64,000 bases of DNA, taken from Draconibacterium sediminis (lineage in GTDB: Bacteria; Bacteroidota; Bacteroidia; Bacteroidales; Prolixibacteraceae). Position numbers and translations under genes: made by a program. The notes below the pieces were generated by a model, which was not told the DNA's origin, searched no databases, and saw only the letters and a list, made by a program, of their open reading frames with translations. Below are positions 1-7,617 of the stretch, piece by piece. Positions within the stretch are counted from its first letter, which is position 1. Each line of letters starts with the position of its first letter. Location: contig NZ_JRHC01000001.1 of assembly GCF_000949475.1 (NCBI RefSeq), positions 1,364,001-1,428,000 on the forward strand, read 5' to 3'.

Positions 1-131
1 CAGAAAAGTTTGGAATATCTCCTTCGACCGTAAACAAAACGATCCGTAAATACAGCATTCCCCGAAGGCAGATTGGGAAATACGTATATGTACCCAAAGA
101 GCAAATTGAAGAGCTATTTTCAAAAAAATAA
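1..131 (+). CDS. Excisionase-type HTH protein, 3' end only
   Basis: The window opens inside a reading frame (frame of base 3) that ends with TAA at 129-131. The 42 visible residues look like the DNA-binding half of a MerR/excisionase-type helix-turn-helix. A recognition-helix-like segment (ISPSTVNKTIRKYSI) is followed by a wing (IGKYVYVPKEQIEELF), the usual end of such domains. The integrase gene begins 11 bases downstream, so it may be a recombination directionality factor or a regulator of the element. The N-terminus is outside the window and the full domain content cannot be judged. Confidence 0.6.
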   Translation, partial: EKFGISPSTVNKTIRKYSIPRRQIGKYVYVPKEQIEELFSKK

Positions 132-142
132 ACTAATACCCC

Positions 143-1402
143 ATGAAACAATTATCCAAAACTAAAGTAACCGTTAGGCTTCGCAAGGCTGAAAATAGAA
201 ATGAGTGGTACATTTATTTAGAGAGTTATCCCGTATTTGTTCCAGGAAGGAAAACGCCTAAACGTATTCGGGAATATCTGAATAGAAGTGTAACTTCAGT
301 GTTATGGAATAAAAAGGGGAATGTCCGAATGAACACAAAAGGAATAAAGACCTACAAACCTAAGCGTGATGATAATGGAATAATTATTTGTAAGAGTGAA
401 GTTGACCATGAAAGCATGTTATATGCAGATGGCGTTCGTAAACTCCGACAACTTGAATATGATCATTCTGATCTATACAGTGATACGGAAAGCGCTCAGG
501 CCGAGCAAAAGGAGCGATTACAGCAGAATTTTATCGATTACTTTACCAAAGTATCCTATAAACGTCATTCAAACAGCTCGAAATCCATTTTGATAAATTG
601 GGAGCGTTCCATTGAGTTCCTAAAACTATTTGCAGGAGATACACTTTTATTTTCTGAATTAGATATACGTCTGGCAGAAGATTTCAGACTTTTTCTTTTG
701 TCAGCACCACGAGGGGGCAACAAAGGTGGTAAGCTATCCCATAATTCCGCATCCACCTACTTTTCTGTTTTTAAGGCAGCGCTCAAACAGGCCTTTATTG
801 ATGGTTATCTGGCGAGTGATTTATCAGCTAAGATAAAAGGGATTCAGTGGCAGGAATCTCGTAGGGAATACCTAACCGTAGAGGAACTAAATAGACTTGT
901 AGCTACTCCCTGTGAGCGGGATGTTCTTAAAAGAGCTGCGCTTTTCTCTGCTCTATCAGGATTGAGGCTTATTGATATTCAGCAACTAAAATGGAATGAA
1001 ATTATTGTTGATGGAAATCAAGCGCGTTTGCAATTTACACAACAGAAAACCAAAGGATTTGAGTATACTCCAATTTCAGAACAAGCCTTGCAGCTTTGTG
1101 GGGAAGTAGGAACGCCAGAGCAATTGGTCTTTGAAGATTTGCCGGGGCCGGCATGGATTTCGCGGCCATTAAAAAATTGGATTGAAGCTGCAGGTATCAA
1201 AAAGAAGATCACATTTCATAATTTCAGACATACATTTGCAACCCTGCAATTATCAAGCGGTACAGATATCTATACGGTTAGTAAAATGCTTGGACATACA
1301 AATGTAAAAACCACTCAGATTTATGCAAAAGTGGTGGACGAGAAGAAAAACAAAGCAGCACACGCTATAAAATTGGATGACATCAAAAACATAGGTGAAT
1401 AG
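143..1402 (+). CDS. Tyrosine recombinase (integrase) of a mobilizable element
   Basis: Site-specific tyrosine recombinase of 419 residues, expected to integrate and excise the element by cutting and rejoining att sites through a covalent 3'-phosphotyrosine. Residues 1-105 form an arm-binding-like N-terminal part. A SAM-like core-binding domain lies at about 125-235 and the catalytic domain at about 255-405. The catalytic set is visible: R275 in SGLRLID, H359 and R362 in HNFRH, H385 in LGHTNVKTT, and nucleophile Y394 in QIYAK. Length and style match Bacteroidota phage-type/ICE integrases. The gene sits at one end of a block containing mob genes, as in NBU-like elements. The attachment site could not be located. 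Confidence 0.95.
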   Translation: MKQLSKTKVTVRLRKAENRNEWYIYLESYPVFVPGRKTPKRIREYLNRSVTSVLWNKKGNVRMNTKGIKTYKPKRDDNGIIICKSEVDHESMLYADGVRKLRQLEYDHSDLYSDTESAQAEQKERLQQNFIDYFTKVSYKRHSNSSKSILINWERSIEFLKLFAGDTLLFSELDIRLAEDFRLFLLSAPRGGNKGGKLSHNSASTYFSVFKAALKQAFIDGYLASDLSAKIKGIQWQESRREYLTVEELNRLVATPCERDVLKRAALFSALSGLRLIDIQQLKWNEIIVDGNQARLQFTQQKTKGFEYTPISEQALQLCGEVGTPEQLVFEDLPGPAWISRPLKNWIEAAGIKKKITFHNFRHTFATLQLSSGTDIYTVSKMLGHTNVKTTQIYAKVVDEKKNKAAHAIKLDDIKNIGE

Positions 1403-1697
1403 TCTTTCGATGTTTCATATTATTAAAATTTTAGAACACTTTTCAGATAATCAATTTTTGATTCATGCTATAGGGGTTATGCTCTGAGTGGTTTTCAAAG
1501 AAGAAAAGCGAAATAACAATACAAGAACTTTATTAAATATCGATAATGAGTAGTAGGGCTACTCAATAAATGATAAATTTAAAGTGGGACATGCTAAATT
1601 TCTGGAAGTGAATATTAGTCCATTCTGAATCACGTATGAAAAGTTACCTGTATCAAATCTGATACAAGTAGTTATATAGGTAGTGCGACAGGTACTG

Positions 1698-1719
1698 ATA
1701 CCGGAAGTAATACCGGAAG
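1698..1719 (+). repeat. Tandem direct repeat, 10-mer with 12-bp period
   Basis: ATACCGGAAG occurs at 1698-1707 and again at 1710-1719. The 12-bp period places both copies on nearly the same DNA face. It resembles arm-type integrase or initiator binding sites. The function is inferred only from its place beside the integrase gene. Confidence 0.5.
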
Positions 1720-1942
1720 AATTGTAGTAAATGAATTATCGTTACAAATGATCTGTTTCTTCCTGTGCCGCAGCCATTTCCCCTGACCGACTCTAATACT
1801 CCCTGATCCCGTTCGCTCACTCACGGAGAATGGTCGCTTTTTCCGCCGTTACAGCGAAAAGCGCCTTCAGGCACCGCACATAAAAGAGCCATCCTTTCGT
1901 TTCACTACAGTCCTGCACTTTCCCTTAGCCGCCCACATATAC

Positions 1943-1972
1943 GACCTTACAGGTTTTAATGACCTTACAGGT
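1943..1972 (+). repeat. Direct repeat GACCTTACAGGT, two copies
   Basis: The exact 12-mer is present at 1943-1954 and 1961-1972, with an 18-bp period. Each copy contains an interrupted palindrome (ACCT..AGGT). It is a candidate protein-binding site for the integrase or excisionase of the element. Confidence 0.5.
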
Positions 1973-2404
1973 GGAAAAACAAAAAAGAAAACCAAGATCG
2001 CCGGCCTCCCCACAAATCCCACGCTTGGAAAAATGCAAGATCAAGATGAATGCCCCGGATTAGTCATTTTGTAGGTAGCTCTAATATTTTCACAGGTATC
2101 CGTGGCAATCCTGCATTTTATCCACGGCCGTCAACTATCCGGCTTTCTTTTCTTTTTTTCCCTTTTTTCGTTTCTTTTGAGGAATGTTTTATTTGTTCAA
2201 ATAAAATCAATTCAGATTTTTTGTTTCACAGGTATTATTTATTGGGTTGAGTAACAACACTCAAAATGCATATACATCTTTTGGATTCAATTTTCATTTG
2301 TTACCTTGCAATAGTTAGAAACACATATCATTAATTAGATTCAATAAAAACCACGGAATTACAGAAGTTTGTAGCTCTGCATTTAAAAGTAAGCTGAGAA
2401 AGAG

Positions 2405-3082
2405 ATGCACTCCAAATATTTTGAAAATATCGTTATTTATTTATCCGTATTACTGGCGTGTATCATTCTGGGTGTTGTTGCAAGAATGTTTGTAATCGGT
2501 GTTGGAGCAGATGAGTTCACGGCTAATATTGTTTTTCTGGCCGTTACTTTGTTTGGAGTACTGGTTTATGGTCTGCTTTCTATTTTTATAAAGGACCTCT
2601 TTACAATTATAAAGAAAAGATTCTTCCCTAAAAAGAAACAGTTAAAAGAGTCCAATGAAAAAGCTAATGATACGGCCAGGGTCAATAAAATCAGGATCGA
2701 ACAAATACAGTTGATCACAGATCAGGAAAATAATAAGATTGCCATCGCAGTTCAATACACACAAACCGTTTTCGCAGCCTATACCTCCGAAAAGGATTTA
2801 GTTCTGCTTTCCCGGAACATAACATCCTATGCAGAAAAGAAGCCGACTAGTGAAATACTACCGGTAGAAGTAAAAGAATTAAGCAGCATCGACCTTTATC
2901 ATTTTGGCTGGAATATCTGGAACCATTTCAGAAACGGTAATCAGCTGCAAATGGCCGCCTTTCTTAAAAAAGTCTTTCCCTCGATTCTTGGTAATGTGGA
3001 AACAGAAACCATCAAACGGCATTTGAAAGACGATGAGCAGAGAGGTATAATTCAAATCAGGAAAGATCTTTCCGAAGAATAA
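2405..3082 (+). CDS. Element-encoded membrane protein of unknown function
   Basis: A 225-residue protein that I do not recognise. Two hydrophobic helices (about residues 8-32 and 40-62) are followed by a basic stretch (IIKKRFFPKKKQ), so the remaining roughly 150 residues are predicted to face the cytoplasm. The soluble part is rich in charged residues without a known motif. It lies alone between the integrase region and the replication/mobilization genes, with about 110 bases before the next gene. Small membrane proteins of this type are common cargo in Bacteroidota mobilizable elements. No exclusion or toxin role can be read from the sequence. Confidence 0.6.
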   Translation: MHSKYFENIVIYLSVLLACIILGVVARMFVIGVGADEFTANIVFLAVTLFGVLVYGLLSIFIKDLFTIIKKRFFPKKKQLKESNEKANDTARVNKIRIEQIQLITDQENNKIAIAVQYTQTVFAAYTSEKDLVLLSRNITSYAEKKPTSEILPVEVKELSSIDLYHFGWNIWNHFRNGNQLQMAAFLKKVFPSILGNVETETIKRHLKDDEQRGIIQIRKDLSEE

Positions 3083-3117
3083 GCACAAATAAAAATCATC
3101 ATCTCCTGTGTTTTTTT

Positions 3118-3156
3118 AGTGTTTCTCCTGTGTTTTTCCGACACAGAAAAAACACT
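3118..3156. repeat. Hairpin with interrupted stem, in mobile element
   Basis: AGTGTTT (3118-3124) pairs with AAACACT (3150-3156), and CTGTGT (3128-3133) pairs with ACACAG (3141-3146), leaving a 3x3 internal loop. A direct repeat of TCTCCTGTGTTTTT (3102-3115 and 3124-3137) overlaps it. It lies upstream of the excisionase-like gene and could be an operator or terminator-like structure. Confidence 0.45.
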
Positions 3157-3193
3157 GGCTTTATTTGCTTCATAACGATTAAAAAACATAGTT

Positions 3194-3544
3194 ATGGATG
3201 TCAATGAAATTTCTTTTGAAAACTTACCCAAAGCAGTAGCCCACCTGGTTACCGAAGTGGCGGAATTAAAAGTTCTGGTTGAAAAAGGTCAGACACCTGT
3301 TGAAAATCAAAAACGTATTCCGATCGGAATTGACCAGGCGTGTAAAATCATCAAAAAAGCCAAACCAACTGTTTACACGCTTGTGCGCAAACGTATGATT
3401 CCCTGCTACAAAAACGGAAAACAACTCTACTTCTTCGAGGATGAATTACTCGAATGGATCACCAGTGGCAAAAAGAAAACACTGCAGGAGATTGAAAACG
3501 AAGCAAAAGCCGGATTCAGAAAGCGTTCGCAAGTGAAAGGATAA
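3194..3544 (+). CDS. Excisionase-family helix-turn-helix protein
   Basis: A 116-residue DNA-binding protein. After a short N-terminal coiled segment (residues 1-35), residues 40-95 form a MerR/excisionase-type winged HTH: IGIDQACKIIKKAKPTVYTL is the helix pair and KNGKQLYFFEDELLEWI the wing. Such proteins in Bacteroidota mobile elements act as excision factors or as regulators of the downstream replication/mobilization genes. The stop codon overlaps the next start (TAATG, 3542-3546), so the two are translationally coupled. The precise role is inferred from context. Confidence 0.8.
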   Translation: MDVNEISFENLPKAVAHLVTEVAELKVLVEKGQTPVENQKRIPIGIDQACKIIKKAKPTVYTLVRKRMIPCYKNGKQLYFFEDELLEWITSGKKKTLQEIENEAKAGFRKRSQVKG

Positions 3545-3948
3545 TGAATCTGTTTGAGTTGATTAACAACTTCTGGCGACTGGATGAACAGCTGAATTTT
3601 ACCGGAAATGAAACCCGGTTGTATTTCTTTTTGCTTCATGTGGCCAACCGTTCACGATGGTCGGAATGGATCGAATATGCCGACAAACGACTGGCAGCGA
3701 ATGCAAATGTTTCGTTGCAGGTACTGAAATCGGCCCGGGGACAATTGAAGGAAGCGGGCTTGTTAAACTATGTTCCCGGGGGTGGATTTAGGGTTAAAAC
3801 TAAGTATCAGATTCTGACACCTAGGTCTACACTTAGGTCTGACCTTAGACGCACACCCTATAATATAAATACTGAAGACAAAAACATTAAGACAAAGACG
3901 AATGGAAAAGGGAAAGGATTTGTCCACACAGGAAGTGATTTCGACTAA
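3544..3948 (+). CDS. Winged-helix initiator-like protein of mobile element
   Basis: A 134-residue protein whose first 90 residues look like a winged helix found in replication-initiation or DnaD-like proteins (RLYFFLLHVANRS, then RLAANANVSLQVLKSARGQL, then a wing). The C-terminal part is basic and repetitive (PRSTLRSDLRRT), encoded by three 12-bp tandem units. The gene overlaps both neighbours: its ATG shares one base with the previous stop, and its 3' end overlaps the following ATPase gene by 47 bases. The pairing with a DnaC-like ATPase suggests a helicase-loader/initiator module. I cannot name the family with certainty. Confidence 0.6.
   Translation: MNLFELINNFWRLDEQLNFTGNETRLYFFLLHVANRSRWSEWIEYADKRLAANANVSLQVLKSARGQLKEAGLLNYVPGGGFRVKTKYQILTPRSTLRSDLRRTPYNINTEDKNIKTKTNGKGKGFVHTGSDFD
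3821..3856 (+). repeat. Three tandem 12-bp units inside a coding region
   Basis: The units are CTAGGTCTACAC, TTAGGTCTGACC and TTAGACGCACAC. Each is four codons and together they encode PRSTLRSDLRRT. The period keeps the reading frame. They may be iterons for the initiator-like protein that contains them, or a repeat-length-variable linker. Confidence 0.55.
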
Positions 3949-4627
3949 GCAAAAATTCTGTGAAGTATTGCTTAACGATGCCCAAAAGATAATTGCCGGT
4001 GAAAAAGAAAAAATGCGCCGCCGCCGATTAATTTTTCCTTTTGAATATCCTGAATTTCAAAATCTGATAAAAGCATTCGGGAACACGTGCCTGGCTCAAC
4101 GAAATCAGGACCGGAATTTTGTTATCGATAAATTCAACGAACCGGTGATAAGGCAACTTTACTTGTACGTTACCTGCAATTCTTCTTTCACCGGGGATCT
4201 CGCAAAGGGATTGTTATTGCAGGGAAAATACGGATGTGGCAAAACAGTTTTGCTCGAAACCTATTCCATGCTTCATAACCATATCGTCAGAAAATTGAAT
4301 CTGAATTATCCGGTACTTCGGTTTATTAAATCCGTTCAACTCCAGGAGCAGATAAAAGAGCAGTCCATGGAAATGTTTGTCAAGAGACCCTTAATCATCG
4401 ATGAGTTTGGAAGGGAATCAAAAACAGTTATGGATTACGGAAATATCAGCCGGCCTATCTCCGAATTAATAAGCCTCAGAAGTGATGTCGGAACCATAAC
4501 TCATGCCACTTCAAATTTTACACTCAAGACCCTTTCTTCCGATGAATTTTATGGTGGAATGATCGGTGACCGGCTAAAAACAATGTTCAATTTTATCACT
4601 CTGCAGGGAGAAAGCAGAAGAAAATAA
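3902..4627 (+). CDS. DnaC/IstB-like AAA ATPase
   Basis: A 241-residue P-loop ATPase. Walker A is GKYGCGKT (K114) and Walker B is RPLIIDEFGRE (D167, E168), followed by a sensor-like stretch (ITHATSNF). The size and motif spacing fit DnaC/IstB-type helicase loaders, which pass a replicative helicase to a primed origin. The start overlaps the preceding initiator-like gene by 47 bases in another frame, a typical compact module for autonomous replication of an excised mobilizable element. It ends about 90 bases before the inverted repeat that I take as the transfer origin. Confidence 0.8.
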   Translation: MEKGKDLSTQEVISTKQKFCEVLLNDAQKIIAGEKEKMRRRRLIFPFEYPEFQNLIKAFGNTCLAQRNQDRNFVIDKFNEPVIRQLYLYVTCNSSFTGDLAKGLLLQGKYGCGKTVLLETYSMLHNHIVRKLNLNYPVLRFIKSVQLQEQIKEQSMEMFVKRPLIIDEFGRESKTVMDYGNISRPISELISLRSDVGTITHATSNFTLKTLSSDEFYGGMIGDRLKTMFNFITLQGESRRK

Positions 4628-4715
4628 TTCAGTAAGGATTGACTTTTTCATGGATACAATTTGGGAATTCCCCGACCTGAGAAGACCTCGAAAAGTCACT
4701 AAGAAATAACTACGG

Positions 4716-4819
4716 GGGGAGGGGACTGCAAGATGTGTTTTTATTACCATAAAAACCTTCGGTATCTTGTCTGGCAGGAACCCCTGGTTTTTACCAAACC
4801 AACTTGCAGTCCCCTCCCC
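4716..4819. repeat. Perfect 17-bp inverted repeat, candidate oriT
   Basis: GGGGAGGGGACTGCAAG at 4716-4732 is the exact reverse complement of 4803-4819; 70 bases lie between the arms. The G-rich arm also contains runs of four and six G. A small inner stem (GGTTT/AAACC) lies near 4789-4803. The right arm ends 24 bases before the MobC-type gene and 400 bases before the relaxase, the usual place of an origin of transfer. The nic site cannot be assigned from sequence alone. Confidence 0.6.
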
Positions 4820-4843
4820 AAAAAAACAAAATAAAAGTAAAGT

Positions 4844-5212
4844 ATGCGACCAATATTACCGGAGCACGAAAAACGAACCGAGATCATTCGGCTGCTTCTT
4901 ACGAAAGAGGAAAAGCAGCGACTGGATAGTTTGGTGCGTACCGGAAAGTTTGGCTGCCGGAGTGATTATATTCGCTATGCCATATTTCGGAGATCAGTTA
5001 AGAAAGAAGTTCACTTAGATCCGGAGACAAAAGATCGGTTGAACAATCTGGACTATGAATTGAACAGGATTGGTGTGAATCTTAACCAGCTTTCCAAGAA
5101 AATGAATTCATTTTCTACATACAATGTTGGAGATAATGACCGACACCTACTAAGACAGGCTTTTCAGATGATGATGCAATGCCTGGCATTTTTACAAAAA
5201 CACCTGCGCTAA
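4844..5212 (+). CDS. mobC: MobC-family relaxosome accessory protein
   Basis: A 122-residue DNA-binding mobilization protein. An N-terminal ribbon-helix-helix-like part (LLLTKEEKQRLDSLVRTGKF, SDYIRYAIF) is followed by the MobC signature LNRIGVNLNQLSKKMN (about residues 72-87). These proteins bind the transfer origin and help the relaxase open the strands at nic. The gene follows the candidate oriT directly and precedes mobA by 9 bases, so the two are likely co-transcribed. Names vary (MobB or MobC) among Bacteroidota elements. Confidence 0.8.
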   Translation: MRPILPEHEKRTEIIRLLLTKEEKQRLDSLVRTGKFGCRSDYIRYAIFRRSVKKEVHLDPETKDRLNNLDYELNRIGVNLNQLSKKMNSFSTYNVGDNDRHLLRQAFQMMMQCLAFLQKHLR

Positions 5213-5221
5213 ATTTTTACT

Positions 5222-6124
5222 ATGGTCATCGTAATCCATCAGTCGGGTAATACGCAAAATGCTTTGTTTTACAACGAAAAGAAAGTAGAACAAAAGAAGG
5301 CACACTTTTATAAAAGCGGCAATACGCCAACCATAAATCCTTTTGCCGGAACAAAACACGACCGGCTGAATATTCTGAAAGAGATTGAGGATAGAAATAC
5401 ACGGGTGAAAAAGAAGGGTTTGCATATCTCTGTGAATCCAACAGTAACGGATTTAGTAAAAATGGGAGATAAGGGAATTCGCACCGAAATCGGAAACCTG
5501 ATGGAGCACATGGGCTATGGAAACCAGCCTTACTTTGTGTATAAGCATTCAGACCTGGACCGGACACACTTTCATATTGTTTCCACACGGATTGATTGCC
5601 AAACCGGGAAGAAGATCAAGGACAATTATGAGAAGGAGAAAACACAACGTTTCATCAAATCCCTGGAACAAAAGTATGATCTCACCAAAGAACAAAACCA
5701 GGCACGATCTAATTTGAAATTTTCAGCAGGTAGCAGAAACCTGAAACAGAACCTGGAGAGTTTATTTTATCAGCTAAACCAGATTGAATCCATATCGACA
5801 AAACAACTTTACGATAAATCGCTGGAGCTTTTTAATGTGGAAGTACGGAGATCGGGAAGGGGATACGTTGTTTTTGTTACTGATGAAATAGGGAATCCGA
5901 TACGATATCCGATCAGGCTTTCCGAGTTTCAGGAAAGGCCAAAGTTTTATTTGGCAAAAAGTGCCGAACAGGAAATCCAAGTTCCTATACAGATGATTGA
6001 TAAATTTCAGATGGCACAGTGGGCGAGAGATCTGAGTCGGTTGGTAGAATGGAATAGCCGACATCAAAATGAACCAGTGGTGAAGTATAAAGTGAAGAAC
6101 AAGGATAGAGGAATTACTCGCTGA
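5222..6124 (+). CDS. mobA: MobA-type relaxase
   Basis: A 300-residue relaxase of the MobA/VirD2-like family. It nicks oriT, stays covalently bound to the 5' end and pilots the strand to a conjugation channel supplied by another element. The metal-binding histidine motif HSDLDRTHFHIVSTRID is clear: H109, D111, H116 and H118. The N-terminal catalytic tyrosine would be one of the tyrosines of the first 40 residues (LFYNEKK is a candidate). No coupling protein or type IV secretion gene is nearby, so the element is mobilizable rather than self-transmissible. The protein ends without a helicase or primase domain. It is the last recognised gene of the element. Confidence 0.9.
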   Translation: MVIVIHQSGNTQNALFYNEKKVEQKKAHFYKSGNTPTINPFAGTKHDRLNILKEIEDRNTRVKKKGLHISVNPTVTDLVKMGDKGIRTEIGNLMEHMGYGNQPYFVYKHSDLDRTHFHIVSTRIDCQTGKKIKDNYEKEKTQRFIKSLEQKYDLTKEQNQARSNLKFSAGSRNLKQNLESLFYQLNQIESISTKQLYDKSLELFNVEVRRSGRGYVVFVTDEIGNPIRYPIRLSEFQERPKFYLAKSAEQEIQVPIQMIDKFQMAQWARDLSRLVEWNSRHQNEPVVKYKVKNKDRGITR

Positions 6125-6354
6125 TGCCTTTGATTTTTGATATGTTTTGAACATTAGTGAATTGATCAACAATTAAATTTGATCTAACTAATAATATAGT
6201 TCTGCTATTTGGATCAGTAAGCTATAAAGAAACAGATAACAAAAGCTTATATTCGTATAATTTTTTTTGTAGAATAAGTGGTTTAAACGTCATCTCTATT
6301 TTTTATCTTTTATAACTCGATTAATTTATTAAAATATTTTTTTTCATCTTAATA

Positions 6355-6387
6355 TTTGCATTTGTGAAAATTTTTTATCTATATTTG
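6355..6387 (+). promoter_or_regulatory. Promoter of the lacI-type gene (-33/-7)
   Basis: TTTG at 6355-6358 and TATATTTG at 6380-6387 match the Bacteroidota -33 and TAnnTTTG -7 elements with a 21-base spacer. The -7 box ends on the first base of the operator palindrome, so the regulator bound there should block its own transcription. The predicted transcript start is only some 20 bases before the ATG. Confidence 0.7.
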
Positions 6388-6402
6388 CCAAAACGGTTTG
6401 GC
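6387..6402. promoter_or_regulatory. LacI-family operator, upstream of the regulator gene
   Basis: GCCAAAACGGTTTGGC is a near-perfect 16-bp palindrome with a central CG, the hallmark of LacI/GalR-family operators. It overlaps the expected start point of the lacI-type gene. The same motif occurs at 7455 and 34557. Confidence 0.8.
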
Positions 6403-6413
6403 AATTGGTTATT

Positions 6414-7436
6414 ATGATGAAAAAAGTTTCTTTACAAGACATTTCACAGAGCTTGAACATCTCTAAAGGTACAATATCATTGGTATTGAACGGTAGAGGA
6501 GATGAGAAACGTGTTAGCAAAAAAACTCAGGAAAAGATTATCAAATTTGCTCAGAAACATAACTATAAAGCAAACCAACTTGCGCGAGGACTTAGCATGG
6601 GCAAGAGTGATATGATTGGCCTTATTGTTCCAAATATATCAGATAGTTTCTACGCGAGGATTGCCCGTCGGATTGAACGGAAAGCAAGGCTACATGGATA
6701 CAATGTTGTGTTTAGTAGCGCAGGAGAGAGTAAAGATAGAGAATCAGAACTTATACAATCAATGCTTGACAGGCAAGTGGATGGACTGATTATTGCATCA
6801 TCCCAAAAAAATGAGAACGATATTAAACGACTTAAAAGAAATAAATTTCCCTTTGTACTTATTGATAGGCATTATCCAAATATTAAAACCAATTATGTTG
6901 GTGTGGATAACATCGGTGGTATTTCAGCGGCTGTTGAACAGCTTATTACTTTGGGGAGAAGACGCATAGGTTTTGTTACATTAAAACCGGGATTGGAAGC
7001 AATACATGAACGTGCTCTTGGTTACACGCAAACTATGGAAAAGCATGGGCTTTCTATCGAGGAGGGGTTTATTAAGGAATTAGATTATGAAAATATTGAA
7101 GTCGAAATATCCAATGCTATTAAAACCATGGTAAGTTCCCCCACCAGTATTGAAGGTATTGTCTTCGCGACGCATTATTTGACCGCAGCAGGTCTGCGGG
7201 AACTGAAGAAATTGAAAATACGTGTACCATACGATGTGGCTATTATAAGTTTTGCTCAAATGAGTGCATTTGATTTAATAGAACCTCCGATAACGTCTGT
7301 AATTCAGCCCGTTGATGAACTTGGTGATAAGGCAGTTGATATTCTCTTAAAGAATTTGAGAAAAGAGGTTAAAGATTACGAACGATTTAAATTGAAAACT
7401 GAACTTGTTATCAGAAAATCATGTGGAGCACAATAG
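6414..7436 (+). CDS. LacI/GalR-family transcriptional regulator
   Basis: A 340-residue regulator. The N-terminal LacI HTH (VSLQDISQSLNISKGTISLVLNG, here split as VSLQDISQSLN and ISKGTISLVLNG) is followed by a hinge helix (YKANQLARGLS). A periplasmic-binding-protein-like effector domain runs from GLIVPNISDSFYARI to the end. I chose the ATG at 6414 (or 6417). An in-frame TTG at 6405 directly abuts the operator and is unlikely. Operators before its own gene, before susC (7455) and before a GH38 gene (34557) define a likely regulon covering alpha-mannoside uptake and degradation. The effector is unknown; mannose, mannonate or KDG are reasonable candidates. Confidence 0.9.
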   Translation: MMKKVSLQDISQSLNISKGTISLVLNGRGDEKRVSKKTQEKIIKFAQKHNYKANQLARGLSMGKSDMIGLIVPNISDSFYARIARRIERKARLHGYNVVFSSAGESKDRESELIQSMLDRQVDGLIIASSQKNENDIKRLKRNKFPFVLIDRHYPNIKTNYVGVDNIGGISAAVEQLITLGRRRIGFVTLKPGLEAIHERALGYTQTMEKHGLSIEEGFIKELDYENIEVEISNAIKTMVSSPTSIEGIVFATHYLTAAGLRELKKLKIRVPYDVAIISFAQMSAFDLIEPPITSVIQPVDELGDKAVDILLKNLRKEVKDYERFKLKTELVIRKSCGAQ

Positions 7437-7454
7437 ATTTTTTTGTGAACAAAA

Positions 7455-7470
7455 GCCAAACCGGTTTGGC
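7455..7470. promoter_or_regulatory. LacI-family operator, upstream of susC
   Basis: GCCAAACCGGTTTGGC is a perfect 16-bp palindrome 19 bases after the lacI-type stop codon and about 150 bases before susC. It is the best copy of the three operators. No convincing TAnnTTTG box was found around it, so the promoter it controls is not placed. Confidence 0.85.
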
Positions 7471-7617
7471 TAAATCGAGTTAAAATAAAATCTTTAAATA
7501 TGAATAAGTACTAACCAAAAATGAATTGCTTATGAAATAAGGCTCTGTGATTATTAAGGAAATTTATTTTAAGAATGAGAAGTGGATAAAATTAATTAAA
7601 TCATCAAAATTTGACTT

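Larger units (their letters stand above)
1403..2404. other. Non-coding 1-kb stretch of the mobile element
   Basis: No credible gene is visible between the integrase and the next membrane-protein gene. The stretch holds two sets of short direct repeats (1698-1719 and 1943-1972) and a GC-richer island at about 1760-1930 in AT-rich surroundings. A 66-codon open frame at 2050-2250 lacks a recognisable protein character. The position next to the integrase suggests integrase/excisionase binding sites or an att region, but no att core could be proven. Confidence 0.5.

Noticed and set aside
2050-2250. Open frame of 66 codons on the + strand in the mobile element
   Set aside because: No domain, biased Phe/Ser content from an AT-rich and repeat-containing stretch, and no coupling to neighbours. 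Treated as non-coding.
6125-6354. Right attachment site of the mobile element
   Set aside because: The region after mobA is AT-rich and could hold an att site, but no direct repeat with sequence near the integrase could be found by eye.
6405-6413. TTG at 6405 as start of the LacI-type protein
   Set aside because: It lies directly against the operator and adds three residues not typical of the family. ATG at 6414/6417 is favoured.
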